Shown here in pieces: positions 43,667 to 52,277 of a DNA stretch of 64,000 bases; within the stretch, counting starts at the first letter, position 1; the number at the start of each line of letters is the position of its first letter. Position numbers and translations under genes: made by a program. The stretch is from positions 1,240,001 through 1,304,000 of the forward strand of contig NZ_PTJC01000005.1 in the NCBI RefSeq assembly GCF_002934605.1, in the 5' to 3' direction. The DNA is from Neolewinella xylanilytica. Lineage in GTDB: Bacteria > Bacteroidota > Bacteroidia > Chitinophagales > Saprospiraceae. Under the pieces are notes generated by a model. That model was not told the origin of the DNA and made no database searches. It saw only the letters and a program-made list of their open reading frames with translations.

Positions 43667-46600
43667 TCCTTGGGGGGGTATTCTCCTGCCGCCCTGGCGC
43701 TAATCCACCGCAGCACGGCCTGGCGAAGGGGCACCTCCGCTGTGGGAGGGGGGGCTTGCCGATCGGCGTTGGTTCGCTGCAAGTCGAGGAGATCCTGCCA
43801 GGCTCCGCTGGCCGCTAGGGCCGCCTGGTTTTGCCAGTAGGTGAGCAGTGCCTCCGTAGGCGGTGGATCCAGGGTGCGCAACAGCCTGGTGATTTGGGGG
43901 AGGGTAGCGTGGCGGAGGTCTCCCCACGTCCGGATGCCTCCACCTCTTAAAGCTTGGGTAGCTTGGACGGGCATGCGGTCGAAAAAGGAGAAATCGGACC
44001 GTTGAAACATGAAGTCGTAGCCGTACAACCCACCGAGTCGGTCCAGCCACTCCGCCGGTAGTCGGTTTTGGTCGCGAGGGGCTGGGTTTGACTCCTCCGT
44101 TGTTTCGTTCGCCCGCCGCAGGAAAGTGATGAGGGCTGCGGAGTGGGTCAGCCGGTTCGTGTCGTCTCCCCTTTCCGAGGCGGTCAACCACGCTTTAAAA
44201 TGATTTTCGAACCGAGCCATCTCCCCGGTATCCAGCCAGTAGTACGTGACGCGGAGATGGGCCGGGAGATGCTGGGCTACCAGGGTACGGAACACCCGGC
44301 GGAAAGTCGGCTCCTGGAAGGTTGCCGGCCAATCGGGGAGGACGATACTAAGCCGGAAATTGTAAAAATCCTTACTGACCTCGTGGTCGGGGAATCGCTC
44401 TTCCGTAAATTCGAGTAGATCGTAAAACCGTTCCGGACTTTCCTCGTGAAACCGCCGCATGATCGCCAGGATGCGTCCCTTAGCCCTACCCGCCGCGCGC
44501 CGGTTGGGAAAGGGCGAAGAAAGCAGGATCGGTTCGGTGCCCTTGGTGAGGATTAGCAACCATTGGTCTGCAACGATCTCCTTTACCTGCCAGCTCGTTT
44601 TTTGGGAGGCGAGCAGCAACAATTCATCGTGCATCTCCTGCAGGCGTCGTGTTTCCGTATAAAAGGGGCTACGGAAGGTAAGCTTCGTAGCTTCCGTGGG
44701 GTGTGCCTCATCCGTTTCCACGGTGAGCGAAAGCAGGCAACCGGAATCCCGGCACGGACGAAGCAGCAGGTGCTCCACCACGAAGAAATTCTCGCCTTCC
44801 CGGTTGGCGCGGCGGCTGTAATCCAGGAAGCGGTTTAGGCTATCCGTGACCGTTTTTTGGCTTCCCTTCCTCAGCAGGATGCCTTCGTTGTCGCCGCGGT
44901 GCTCCAGCATGCGCAACTCGGCCCCAGTATCGCTCTGCTTTATCCGGAAATTCTTCCGGTCGACCGCCATACGCAGTGCGGTCTTCAGCAGTATGGCCGG
45001 TGTTTCTACGGGATCCCCCGGTGGCAACTCCTCGTCCATACCCGGCAGACGAGCGATCGATCGATTCTGGGGCGGGGTGGGAGAGCCGCCGCTAAGCTGG
45101 TCTCCCCGTCCGAGGCCGAGCAGCACGAATAGCCGCTTTTTGAGCCCGGACACGTTGTCGGTCTCCCAAGCCGGGCGGGTGTAGTTGAAGGCACTCCCCC
45201 GGTTGCGGCTCAGGTCGGGGTATTGCCTGAGCATGGCGGCTTTACCCTCGATGATCGATTGCTTCCGCTCGCCCCGTTGGTGCGTGGTGTAGTGCTGCCG
45301 TAGCTGGTCCGGAAAAGTTTCCCCGAATCTGGCCAGCAGGTGATCCAGGAAGCGGTTCCGTCGGTCGTCGGCCGGGTCGAACGCTTGGTTAAGCTTGGTC
45401 AGGCTGGCCAGGATCGCCTCCTCCCGCGCACCGGCGCCCGCGGGGAAGTGAACCAGGTCGATAACGTCCGGAATACTGAATGGAAACTGCACGGCGTAGG
45501 TGCTCACGTGATCGTAGGTTCCTTCGGCATCGGTGGGTGCCGAAGCCGTGATCGAGAACAGCTGCCGCAGCGAGGACAACTGGGCCAGGTAGTTGGCCAT
45601 GATCTGCTCGAAGAATAGCAGGTAGGCCTTTAGCTGGGACGCCTTCACCCGCTGTTCCCGCGTGGCGGTGGGGGGCAGACCGTAGGCGCCTACCCCGTAG
45701 ATGGCCGGTAGCAACTCCTGAAAGGAATGGTAATCTTTCAGGTCGTCGATCCGCTTATTGGCGCGGATGGCGTCTTCCTGGCCGGGAGGCTGAAAGGGAC
45801 GGGTTTTCATCTCCCGCGCGGTCAGGGTGTCGCTGAATTGCTGTGCCTGCCGAAAGTCGATGCGTACTTCGGTTCCGTTGCGGATCACTTCGATTTTCGT
45901 GAAGGGGTCGGCTTCCTGCAGCATTTTCGAGTCCAGGCTCAGGGCGGCGTTTTCCGAAGGAATGATCTCGTCACCGGTGACGGGCCTGCCGTCTTTCCAG
46001 ACCCGTATGCCGTCCACTCCGCTCACTCCCTCTACGCCCTGGATCGTTTCCCGGATCGCGGACACCCGGGCATTCCCCGGGAGGGGGAGCAGTTCTTGCG
46101 GTTTGATGAAGCCGTGTATCGGTTCCGGTCCGTCGAAGATATCCGAGACCGCGTAGCCTTCCCGCTCCAGTTCTTCGCGGCTGTACTGCCTGACCCTCGG
46201 ATTCAGCAGGTGCTCCACGGCGTGCATGACCCGGGCGAGCACCATCTCCCCGAAGGCATCGGGGGCAATGGTGATCCGCGCGGTGAAGGAAACGTACTCC
46301 GTACGCAGTACCACGATGTCGTACAGGTCTTCGCATAGATTCCGGTGGGACATCATCAGCTCCCGGGTCTTCCTGATGGCAGCGTGGGGGTTTGGGGCCC
46401 GGTTGAGTTCCTCGCCCAACTGAATCCTGATCCGGTAAAGCCCCCGGTACCCAAAGGGGTTATCCAGGATAGGCTCTACCCACGCATTGCGAATTTCCGG
46501 CACCCGATCGATGAGGAGGCGTCGATAGTCACTTTCGCAAACGGGGGTCGTGGGGAAGATCACCCGGGCGGGGAAGAAGGCGTTTTCTTTCTGAACTTTA

Positions 46601-46839
46601 GCGGTTTGGCCGGTCGCGTAGAGGATATCCTCGACGTCAAAATTGGCCCGGTACGATAGATCGGTAAGGGCGAAGCACAGGTACTCGAGTATGGTCACCC
46701 CCGGATCGTGGACGTTATAATCCGTCCAGATGGCACCGGCGAGTTGTTGTACATACGCCAGGCCCTTCAGCCGCAAGGCATGGTAGTCGAGGCCGGTGCG
46801 TAGGTGCTCCGTCTTGGGTATGCTGATGTGTTTTTCCAC
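43663..46839 (-). CDS. eCIS baseplate component (Pvc12-like)
   Basis: A 1058-residue cytoplasmic protein. Its N-terminus (IWTDYNVHDPGVTILEYLCF) carries the baseplate J-type entry motif found in the second large wedge subunit of eCIS. The rest is a large multi-domain body. It lies between the fibre-like protein and the tape measure, the place of Pvc12 in Photorhabdus virulence cassettes. It probably forms the baseplate wedge with the J-like protein at 47635. The Pvc12 assignment rests on order and motif. Confidence 0.75.
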   Translation of the reverse strand: MEKHISIPKTEHLRTGLDYHALRLKGLAYVQQLAGAIWTDYNVHDPGVTILEYLCFALTDLSYRANFDVEDILYATGQTAKVQKENAFFPARVIFPTTPVCESDYRRLLIDRVPEIRNAWVEPILDNPFGYRGLYRIRIQLGEELNRAPNPHAAIRKTRELMMSHRNLCEDLYDIVVLRTEYVSFTARITIAPDAFGEMVLARVMHAVEHLLNPRVRQYSREELEREGYAVSDIFDGPEPIHGFIKPQELLPLPGNARVSAIRETIQGVEGVSGVDGIRVWKDGRPVTGDEIIPSENAALSLDSKMLQEADPFTKIEVIRNGTEVRIDFRQAQQFSDTLTAREMKTRPFQPPGQEDAIRANKRIDDLKDYHSFQELLPAIYGVGAYGLPPTATREQRVKASQLKAYLLFFEQIMANYLAQLSSLRQLFSITASAPTDAEGTYDHVSTYAVQFPFSIPDVIDLVHFPAGAGAREEAILASLTKLNQAFDPADDRRNRFLDHLLARFGETFPDQLRQHYTTHQRGERKQSIIEGKAAMLRQYPDLSRNRGSAFNYTRPAWETDNVSGLKKRLFVLLGLGRGDQLSGGSPTPPQNRSIARLPGMDEELPPGDPVETPAILLKTALRMAVDRKNFRIKQSDTGAELRMLEHRGDNEGILLRKGSQKTVTDSLNRFLDYSRRANREGENFFVVEHLLLRPCRDSGCLLSLTVETDEAHPTEATKLTFRSPFYTETRRLQEMHDELLLLASQKTSWQVKEIVADQWLLILTKGTEPILLSSPFPNRRAAGRAKGRILAIMRRFHEESPERFYDLLEFTEERFPDHEVSKDFYNFRLSIVLPDWPATFQEPTFRRVFRTLVAQHLPAHLRVTYYWLDTGEMARFENHFKAWLTASERGDDTNRLTHSAALITFLRRANETTEESNPAPRDQNRLPAEWLDRLGGLYGYDFMFQRSDFSFFDRMPVQATQALRGGGIRTWGDLRHATLPQITRLLRTLDPPPTEALLTYWQNQAALAASGAWQDLLDLQRTNADRQAPPPTAEVPLRQAVLRWISARAAGEYPPKE

Positions 46840-46842
46840 CGG

Positions 46843-47622
46843 CTAGTCGTGGTCGGCGAACAGGCCATCATCCCACAGTCCCGTAATGTGAAAGCGAATG
46901 TCGCTGGTCCGGTTCCCTTCGTCCAGGCCGTAGTGCGTGAAGGTGCGCACCTGTAGGCGGTACTGCTTATAGCCCCCCGACCAGCGCAGGTCGATCCGGT
47001 TGAAAAACCAGCCGAAGTAAGTGCGCGTTTGCCGGATGGCGGGTCGACTGCCTTTTCCACCGAAGGCATTCAGGGCGATCCCGTGGGTGACGGCGTACTT
47101 TCCTCGTCCCTTCGGACCGTCCGCCCGGGCCACTACTTCCAGGGCCTGGACGTCATCGTAAGGGTCGGTAATGTCGTGCCATTGGCCGTCGGCCGGCACC
47201 CGGCCCGTGTGGAGCGTCCCGACCCTTGCCGTGGCGCCCAGGGTGCCGGCGACCTCCACGGGTAAGCGGGGCCGGTCGGTATGCAAGCCCACGTGGTGGT
47301 CGTTGGCGAGGAAGAGCGCCGTGCTGGATTCGGTATCTCCGTTTCGGCCCCGGGTTACCCGGCTGAAGCCCAGGCCCCGGGCCCCGTTATTGCGCAGCAG
47401 TTTGACCTGCCAGGCGGGAAGCGGGTGATCCATGCGTTCGTAAAAGCTCAGCAACTGGTCGTGATCGCCGTGGGGGGCCAGTTGCAGCCCGTCCCTCGGT
47501 TCCTTGGCGATGCCGTCTTCCAGCCGGTTGACGGAGGAGTCGATCAGGTCCGCGAAGTGCTTCTCCGAGGGGAATTTACCCTTGCTGAACAGGGTTTTGA
47601 GGGAGTCTCTTTTGCGTTGCAT
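46843..47622 (-). CDS. eCIS-associated protein, possible fibre or receptor-binding component
   Basis: A 259-residue protein starting MQRKRDSLKTLFSKGKFPSE, with a helical N-terminal 60 residues (HFADLIDSSVNRLEDG) and a beta-rich C-terminal domain (VEVAGTLGATARVGTL, DVQALEVVARADG, YFGWFFNRIDLRWSG). The layout of a helical anchor and a beta-sandwich resembles short fibre or adhesin-like proteins in Bacteroidota eCIS loci. It sits 12 bp after the J-like gene. No Pvc13-type long trimeric fibre gene is seen, so this may serve target binding. Confidence 0.55.
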   Translation of the reverse strand: MQRKRDSLKTLFSKGKFPSEKHFADLIDSSVNRLEDGIAKEPRDGLQLAPHGDHDQLLSFYERMDHPLPAWQVKLLRNNGARGLGFSRVTRGRNGDTESSTALFLANDHHVGLHTDRPRLPVEVAGTLGATARVGTLHTGRVPADGQWHDITDPYDDVQALEVVARADGPKGRGKYAVTHGIALNAFGGKGSRPAIRQTRTYFGWFFNRIDLRWSGGYKQYRLQVRTFTHYGLDEGNRTSDIRFHITGLWDDGLFADHD

Positions 47623-47634
47623 AGGGATCTGTTG

Positions 47635-50600
47635 TCAGGAGGAGAGCCAATGGGCCAGGATAGCCGCGTTCCCGCGCGGAACGGCTGGTGTAGGTGGCTC
47701 CGGCTCGTCTTCCATCGGGTCTTCCGAGATGATAAAGTCGGTCTCCAGTCGCATCCGCTCGATGGCGGTGGGTTGGGGATGTTCGTATTCGTCCACGTCC
47801 AGGAAATCAATGGCGTGTTCCTCAGTCGGTACCAGCAGACTCCACGGGCGATAGGCGTGCACGGCATCCAGCGTATACCCATCGTGGGCGGTATCCGTCA
47901 TTCCGTAAGCGCCCGCCTCCTGGTAGATGTGGACAATGGAGAAGCCGGTGACGTAGGTCACCTCCGGATGACGGCCGATCAGGGCCATCACGTCGTTTTT
48001 ATTCACCGTGCCGCCGATCGGCAACACACCGCCGGTAAACCAGGGGCAAATCAAATCCCGCAGCCCCAGGTGTAGTTCCTTCCATATGCGCCCCCGTTCG
48101 CGCTCGGCTCCTTCTTTCAGGCGTACGCGGCAGTTGATTTTGACCCGTTCGTAGGTGGGATTGATCACCCGCAGGGAAACGAAGGGGCTTAGCCGGTTGC
48201 GGAGGTAATTGGTAATGTCGGTAAGCTGAGGGTGCCCGAGGCGGGGCGTGAGGGTTTCCCCCGTAAGCTCGGGTACGCACACTACTACCAATTCACCCGC
48301 TTTCACTTGCCCGTCAACGTCCGCCGGCCCGACGCACTTAACTTGGTGGAGGTAGGGGAATTTTCCCAAGACAAGGTGCTCGACGTCCCAACCGGTTACC
48401 GCCCGGTTCTTGTGTCGGAGGCGCTCACTACCGCGGATGTAAAAGGCTTCCCGCCCTTCCGGTTCCTTGCCTCCCGTGAAGGCGGTAAGTTGGCGAACGG
48501 AGTCGATGCCCGCGATCCGGTACGCCAGGTCGGTAATCCGGGGTCTGGCCAGCGGGGGGGTGGCCAGATGCAGGGGGTCGTCGCTCACCTCCCATAGTGC
48601 GGGCACGGCGTGGGGGGTGATGCCCCGGCACCGACCGAGAATCCGTACATCCCCCCGAACGGCGATCCGGAGCCAGTAGCAGTCGGTACCGTGTAGGGGA
48701 TGCCCCTTCCGGACGTTTTCCTTGCAGTATAGCACCACGATTCCGGAGGTCGACAAATCAACCGTACTGTCGCTGATCACCTGCTCCTGGCCAAAGTCCG
48801 TCCACCCGTCACCGCTCCAGAACTGCCAGTTGATTTCTACCCGTCCTTCGGTCGAGGATAGTTGGCCGACCGACAGGTCGAAGAAGAGGCTTAGCGATTC
48901 CGGCGGGACTAAATTTTCGATCCCGATCAGGAGGTAGCCATCCGCGTGAAAACGGGGGAGGAGGGAGGTCGATTCCCGGGATTTCCCGGCGTATACGACT
49001 TCCGTACCAAAGGGATGTATGGTAAAGAAGCGGCTGCCGGTGGGCGTTGCTCCACTAGTAGCCGTGTCTTCACCAAGGTCCATTGTTTCGATGGCGGAAT
49101 AGTCGATCCGAACCCGGTTCAGTAGGGGCGTGTGAGGCACCTCCGGCATGGCGGCCGAAGCATAATTGGATGGGGGGAGCAGGGAAAAAGGGCGGGGGCG
49201 GGCCTGCAGGGAAAGGCGTTCCGCGAATAGGCGGGGATAGATTTCATGGCCGAAGGCCATGGCCGGCTTGCGCAATACGAACCGGAAGTACCCGGCCCGG
49301 ACCACGTTGGAATACGGCACCAATTCCCGGAGTGCGTAGTTGGGCCGCAGGGCTAATTTTTCCAGGTTTTCACCGGTCAGGGACAGGGTCGTTCGGGGCG
49401 CGATCCCATTAGCGGAGGTGGAGTCGTCCGTAAAGAGTCGCGCTTCGTCGGCGTCAGCGGGGGGGCGAAATTCGTAGTCGGAAAGCGCGCTGATGGCTAC
49501 GGTGAAACTGTTGTTGTCGGTATCGCCGGGGTATTCCGCGTAGTGATCCGCGAACCCCCGCGGCCGTTGTGGCAGGCTGGCCCAGTCCAGATGGAAATCA
49601 ACGGACAGGAGCTGGCGATTGGTCAATTCCGGATGCCCGACTAACAGATAGCTCCCGCTTCTCGGCTGGGGGCCGAAGGGCGGGAAGGGGGCGGAGGCAT
49701 CCACCAGTCCGAGATCGTTGCGCGCGGCAACGGTACGTAGGCCCGCCACGGTCACCGACAACGTTATTTTTTCCAGCAAGAGTTCCCGGAGAAACGAAAA
49801 GGGGTACACTCCGTTTGCCGATCGCAGGGTGCACTCCAATACCGGAAAGTCGGTACGGTAGACCGCCCCGTGGACCTTAGGATCGATCCCGACTACCGGC
49901 GGTAGGTGGTGGGGGAGGACAAACTCGATGCAGATACCCGCCGCGCCCGCCCCGAGGGGGCTGATTCGGTACCGTTCGATCACCAGCCATGCTCCGGGCG
50001 TGGGCAACCGTAGCCGAAAGGCGCGACCGAGCACCTCGTGGAATACGTCCTCCTGGGTCCGGCCTGTTTCGGAGCGGTCGGCGATATCCTCCACCAGCGT
50101 TCGTAGAAAGCGAAAGGAGTCGGGGCGACAATGCAGCTCCACGCGTAGTTTGCGCTCCCCTTCCGCCAGTTGCAGGAGGCTCGCGGCAATGGCAAAGCCC
50201 ATTTCGGCCTCCTGCATTCTTCGATCGGCCGGTCCGAGGTCGAACTGGTCTTCCCCGACCAGCGGCCAACTTTTGTCGGCACGCGCGAACGGCCCCCCGC
50301 GGCCATCCCCGGAATCGGCGACGGCCGCACTGTAGACGGCGGTAACCAGTTGGTAGGTGCCGCCGGTGGTGACGGTAGGATTGTGAGCCACGTAGAGCGT
50401 CTTGAGCCGGGCAACGCGGGCTTCCGAAACGGCCAACGCGGTCGCGGTGCGGTAGTAGACGGGGTCGCCGGTCGCGGTGTGCCCGGCCAGCAGGCGGGTT
50501 CCGGCCGGTATCCGGGTAGTTCCGGCCCCAGGGGTTAATTGAAAGGCGACGGTGGTCCGGTCGGGCTCGGTACCCTTCACCCGGCGGCGGAGAATTCGCT

Positions 50601-51519
50601 CGTAGTAGTAATCCAAATGCCGCCGGGAGTACTGGTTGAGTTCGTCCTGGGCGTAGACGAACAACCGCAGGAAGGCAATGAAAAGCGCGATATGTGGTTC
50701 GTGGTCGTTCCGGTCTTCGATCGATTCCCGGAACTCGTTTTCCGCGATTTCCTGCAGGTAGGCGACCGTAAAGTACAGGCGGCGGTATACTTGCTGCAGG
50801 CCCGGGCCCAGGCGTAATAGATAGGGGGATAGCGAATCATCCTCGGACGTTTCGCTATCGGGTGGGCCGTCCGGATGTTCTGCCGGATTTAACATTTGGC
50901 GTAGCTTTTCGACGCGCTGCTGATAAACCGCGGGCCGTTCACCGCGCTTTTCCCATACCGGATGCGTTTCGAAGTCCGCTCGCGTGAGTAAATCCTCGAC
51001 GGTTGTGAGGAAGGCACTCAGCTCGTGGCCGAGTTCAGCCCGCATGGCCGCGTCTATTTCCGCGACGATACGGTAATCGGCCTCCCAACGGTTAAGTCGG
51101 TGCTTCAGGGCTTTCCACCCGGCGAGTTTTTCACTTAATTCGAGCAGGTTTCCGATCAGGCCGGTAAACAGGTCAACCAGTTCGGCCTCCTCCGATATAC
51201 GATGCATATCCAGGAAGGCCTGCTGCACCTTATCGTCTATTTCGCCGGGCTCGTAGGCAATGACGATGGCCAGTACCACGCTGATATCCTGTTCGAAAAG
51301 ATTTTTCCATGTATAGTGACTGGACGATGCCGGGTCGGTAACGGTTCCCCGGGCATCCACGTATTTAATTTCCGCGGCATAGCTGGCCGCGTAGGCGAGT
51401 AAATCGGACAGACTGCGTTCGTCGACACTAACGTATTCGGGGGCCAGAGCCGACCGTTTCCGCTGTTGTTGGGTCGTACCGTAGTGTATATCCGCCTGTG
51501 CTCCCTGTTCGCTGGTCAT
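47635..51519 (-). CDS. eCIS baseplate J-like wedge protein (Pvc11-like)
   Basis: A 1294-residue protein, large for the family, with an extended N-terminal region (residues 1-330) before the baseplate-J part (VAFQLTPGAGTTRIPAGTRLLAGH, TGDPVYYRTATALAVS) and an end with VVVCVPELTGETLTPRL... and FTGGVLPIGGTVNKNDVM. J-like proteins form the wedge ring around the spike. The start at 51519 lies 3 bp after the gp25 gene's stop. The long N-terminal extension could match the enlarged baseplate 'cage' reported for some marine Bacteroidota eCIS. Confidence 0.87.
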   Translation of the reverse strand: MTSEQGAQADIHYGTTQQQRKRSALAPEYVSVDERSLSDLLAYAASYAAEIKYVDARGTVTDPASSSHYTWKNLFEQDISVVLAIVIAYEPGEIDDKVQQAFLDMHRISEEAELVDLFTGLIGNLLELSEKLAGWKALKHRLNRWEADYRIVAEIDAAMRAELGHELSAFLTTVEDLLTRADFETHPVWEKRGERPAVYQQRVEKLRQMLNPAEHPDGPPDSETSEDDSLSPYLLRLGPGLQQVYRRLYFTVAYLQEIAENEFRESIEDRNDHEPHIALFIAFLRLFVYAQDELNQYSRRHLDYYYERILRRRVKGTEPDRTTVAFQLTPGAGTTRIPAGTRLLAGHTATGDPVYYRTATALAVSEARVARLKTLYVAHNPTVTTGGTYQLVTAVYSAAVADSGDGRGGPFARADKSWPLVGEDQFDLGPADRRMQEAEMGFAIAASLLQLAEGERKLRVELHCRPDSFRFLRTLVEDIADRSETGRTQEDVFHEVLGRAFRLRLPTPGAWLVIERYRISPLGAGAAGICIEFVLPHHLPPVVGIDPKVHGAVYRTDFPVLECTLRSANGVYPFSFLRELLLEKITLSVTVAGLRTVAARNDLGLVDASAPFPPFGPQPRSGSYLLVGHPELTNRQLLSVDFHLDWASLPQRPRGFADHYAEYPGDTDNNSFTVAISALSDYEFRPPADADEARLFTDDSTSANGIAPRTTLSLTGENLEKLALRPNYALRELVPYSNVVRAGYFRFVLRKPAMAFGHEIYPRLFAERLSLQARPRPFSLLPPSNYASAAMPEVPHTPLLNRVRIDYSAIETMDLGEDTATSGATPTGSRFFTIHPFGTEVVYAGKSRESTSLLPRFHADGYLLIGIENLVPPESLSLFFDLSVGQLSSTEGRVEINWQFWSGDGWTDFGQEQVISDSTVDLSTSGIVVLYCKENVRKGHPLHGTDCYWLRIAVRGDVRILGRCRGITPHAVPALWEVSDDPLHLATPPLARPRITDLAYRIAGIDSVRQLTAFTGGKEPEGREAFYIRGSERLRHKNRAVTGWDVEHLVLGKFPYLHQVKCVGPADVDGQVKAGELVVVCVPELTGETLTPRLGHPQLTDITNYLRNRLSPFVSLRVINPTYERVKINCRVRLKEGAERERGRIWKELHLGLRDLICPWFTGGVLPIGGTVNKNDVMALIGRHPEVTYVTGFSIVHIYQEAGAYGMTDTAHDGYTLDAVHAYRPWSLLVPTEEHAIDFLDVDEYEHPQPTAIERMRLETDFIISEDPMEDEPEPPTPAVPRGNAAILAHWLSS

Positions 51520-51522
51520 GGA

Positions 51523-51948
51523 TTACATATCGGTGAGATTCGTTCCCTCCCGGAAATAGAATGGGTAGACGATATTGTCGCGGCTGTTGGTGATTCTCTC
51601 GGTGTAAACCACTTCGATGTCGATCCGCCCGTCCAGTTCTTCGTGGAAGCGCACTTCGATCCGGTCCACCGTTATGCGGGGTTCAAAGCGCAGAATGGCC
51701 GTAGCGATCATGTCTACGATCCGGCTTTCGGTGGAGGGGCCGAAACTTTCGAATACCACGTCGTGGAGATCGCATCCGTAGTTCGGCCGCATGAGCCGTT
51801 CCCCCGGCGTGGTGGCAAACAGGAGGAACAGGCTTTGCTTGATGTCCTCCTTGCCCTCCACCATGGCGAGGCTTTGGGCACGGTCTCCGAAGCTGGGCGG
51901 AAAACTCCAGCCGGTACCCAGAAACGATTTGAGGTTTAGTTCTTCCAT
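51523..51948 (-). CDS. eCIS baseplate gp25/GPW-like protein (Pvc9-like)
   Basis: A 141-residue protein with the gp25 signature: LGTGWSFPPSFGD at the start, DIKQSLFLLFATTPGERLMRP and FGPSTESRIVDMI. gp25 proteins nucleate sheath polymerisation at the baseplate. It is 12 bp downstream of the PAAR gene and 3 bp upstream of the J-like gene. Confidence 0.93.
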   Translation of the reverse strand: MEELNLKSFLGTGWSFPPSFGDRAQSLAMVEGKEDIKQSLFLLFATTPGERLMRPNYGCDLHDVVFESFGPSTESRIVDMIATAILRFEPRITVDRIEVRFHEELDGRIDIEVVYTERITNSRDNIVYPFYFREGTNLTDM

Positions 51949-51960
51949 GGGGTAGGGGGG

Positions 51961-52260
51961 TTATCCGCCGATCATTACGGTCGGCAAGCCGAGCACGACG
52001 GTCCCCCCGTGGGCGGTGGAATCGCCCATGCGTACCGCCGGCTTGCCCGTGATCAGTACGGTGGCCGATCCTTTGATCACGCTGTCGGGCGGACCAACGC
52101 AGGTGCACATGTCTCCCATGACGGACGCCGGTAGTCCGCCGATCAGCACCGTCGGTGCCCCGGGGCCCGTGACCGGTCCGCCTACGTGGGGGATTGGCGG
52201 CACCCCCGGTGTGACCATGGGGCAGGCGTGCATATCGGTAAGGCGGGCGGCGGGTGGCAT
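51961..52260 (-). CDS. PAAR-repeat spike tip (Pvc10-like)
   Basis: A 99-residue PAAR protein: MPPAARLTDMHACPM, three PAAR-type turns (GGPVTGPGAPTVLIGGLPAS, GDMCTCVGPPDSV, HGGTVVLGLPTV). Histidine and cysteine residues (His11, Cys13, Cys52/54, His84) are likely zinc ligands at the tip. It caps the VgrG-like spike encoded just before it. Confidence 0.93.
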   Translation of the reverse strand: MPPAARLTDMHACPMVTPGVPPIPHVGGPVTGPGAPTVLIGGLPASVMGDMCTCVGPPDSVIKGSATVLITGKPAVRMGDSTAHGGTVVLGLPTVMIGG

Positions 52261-52277
52261 GGTGGTAATGGGTTTAG

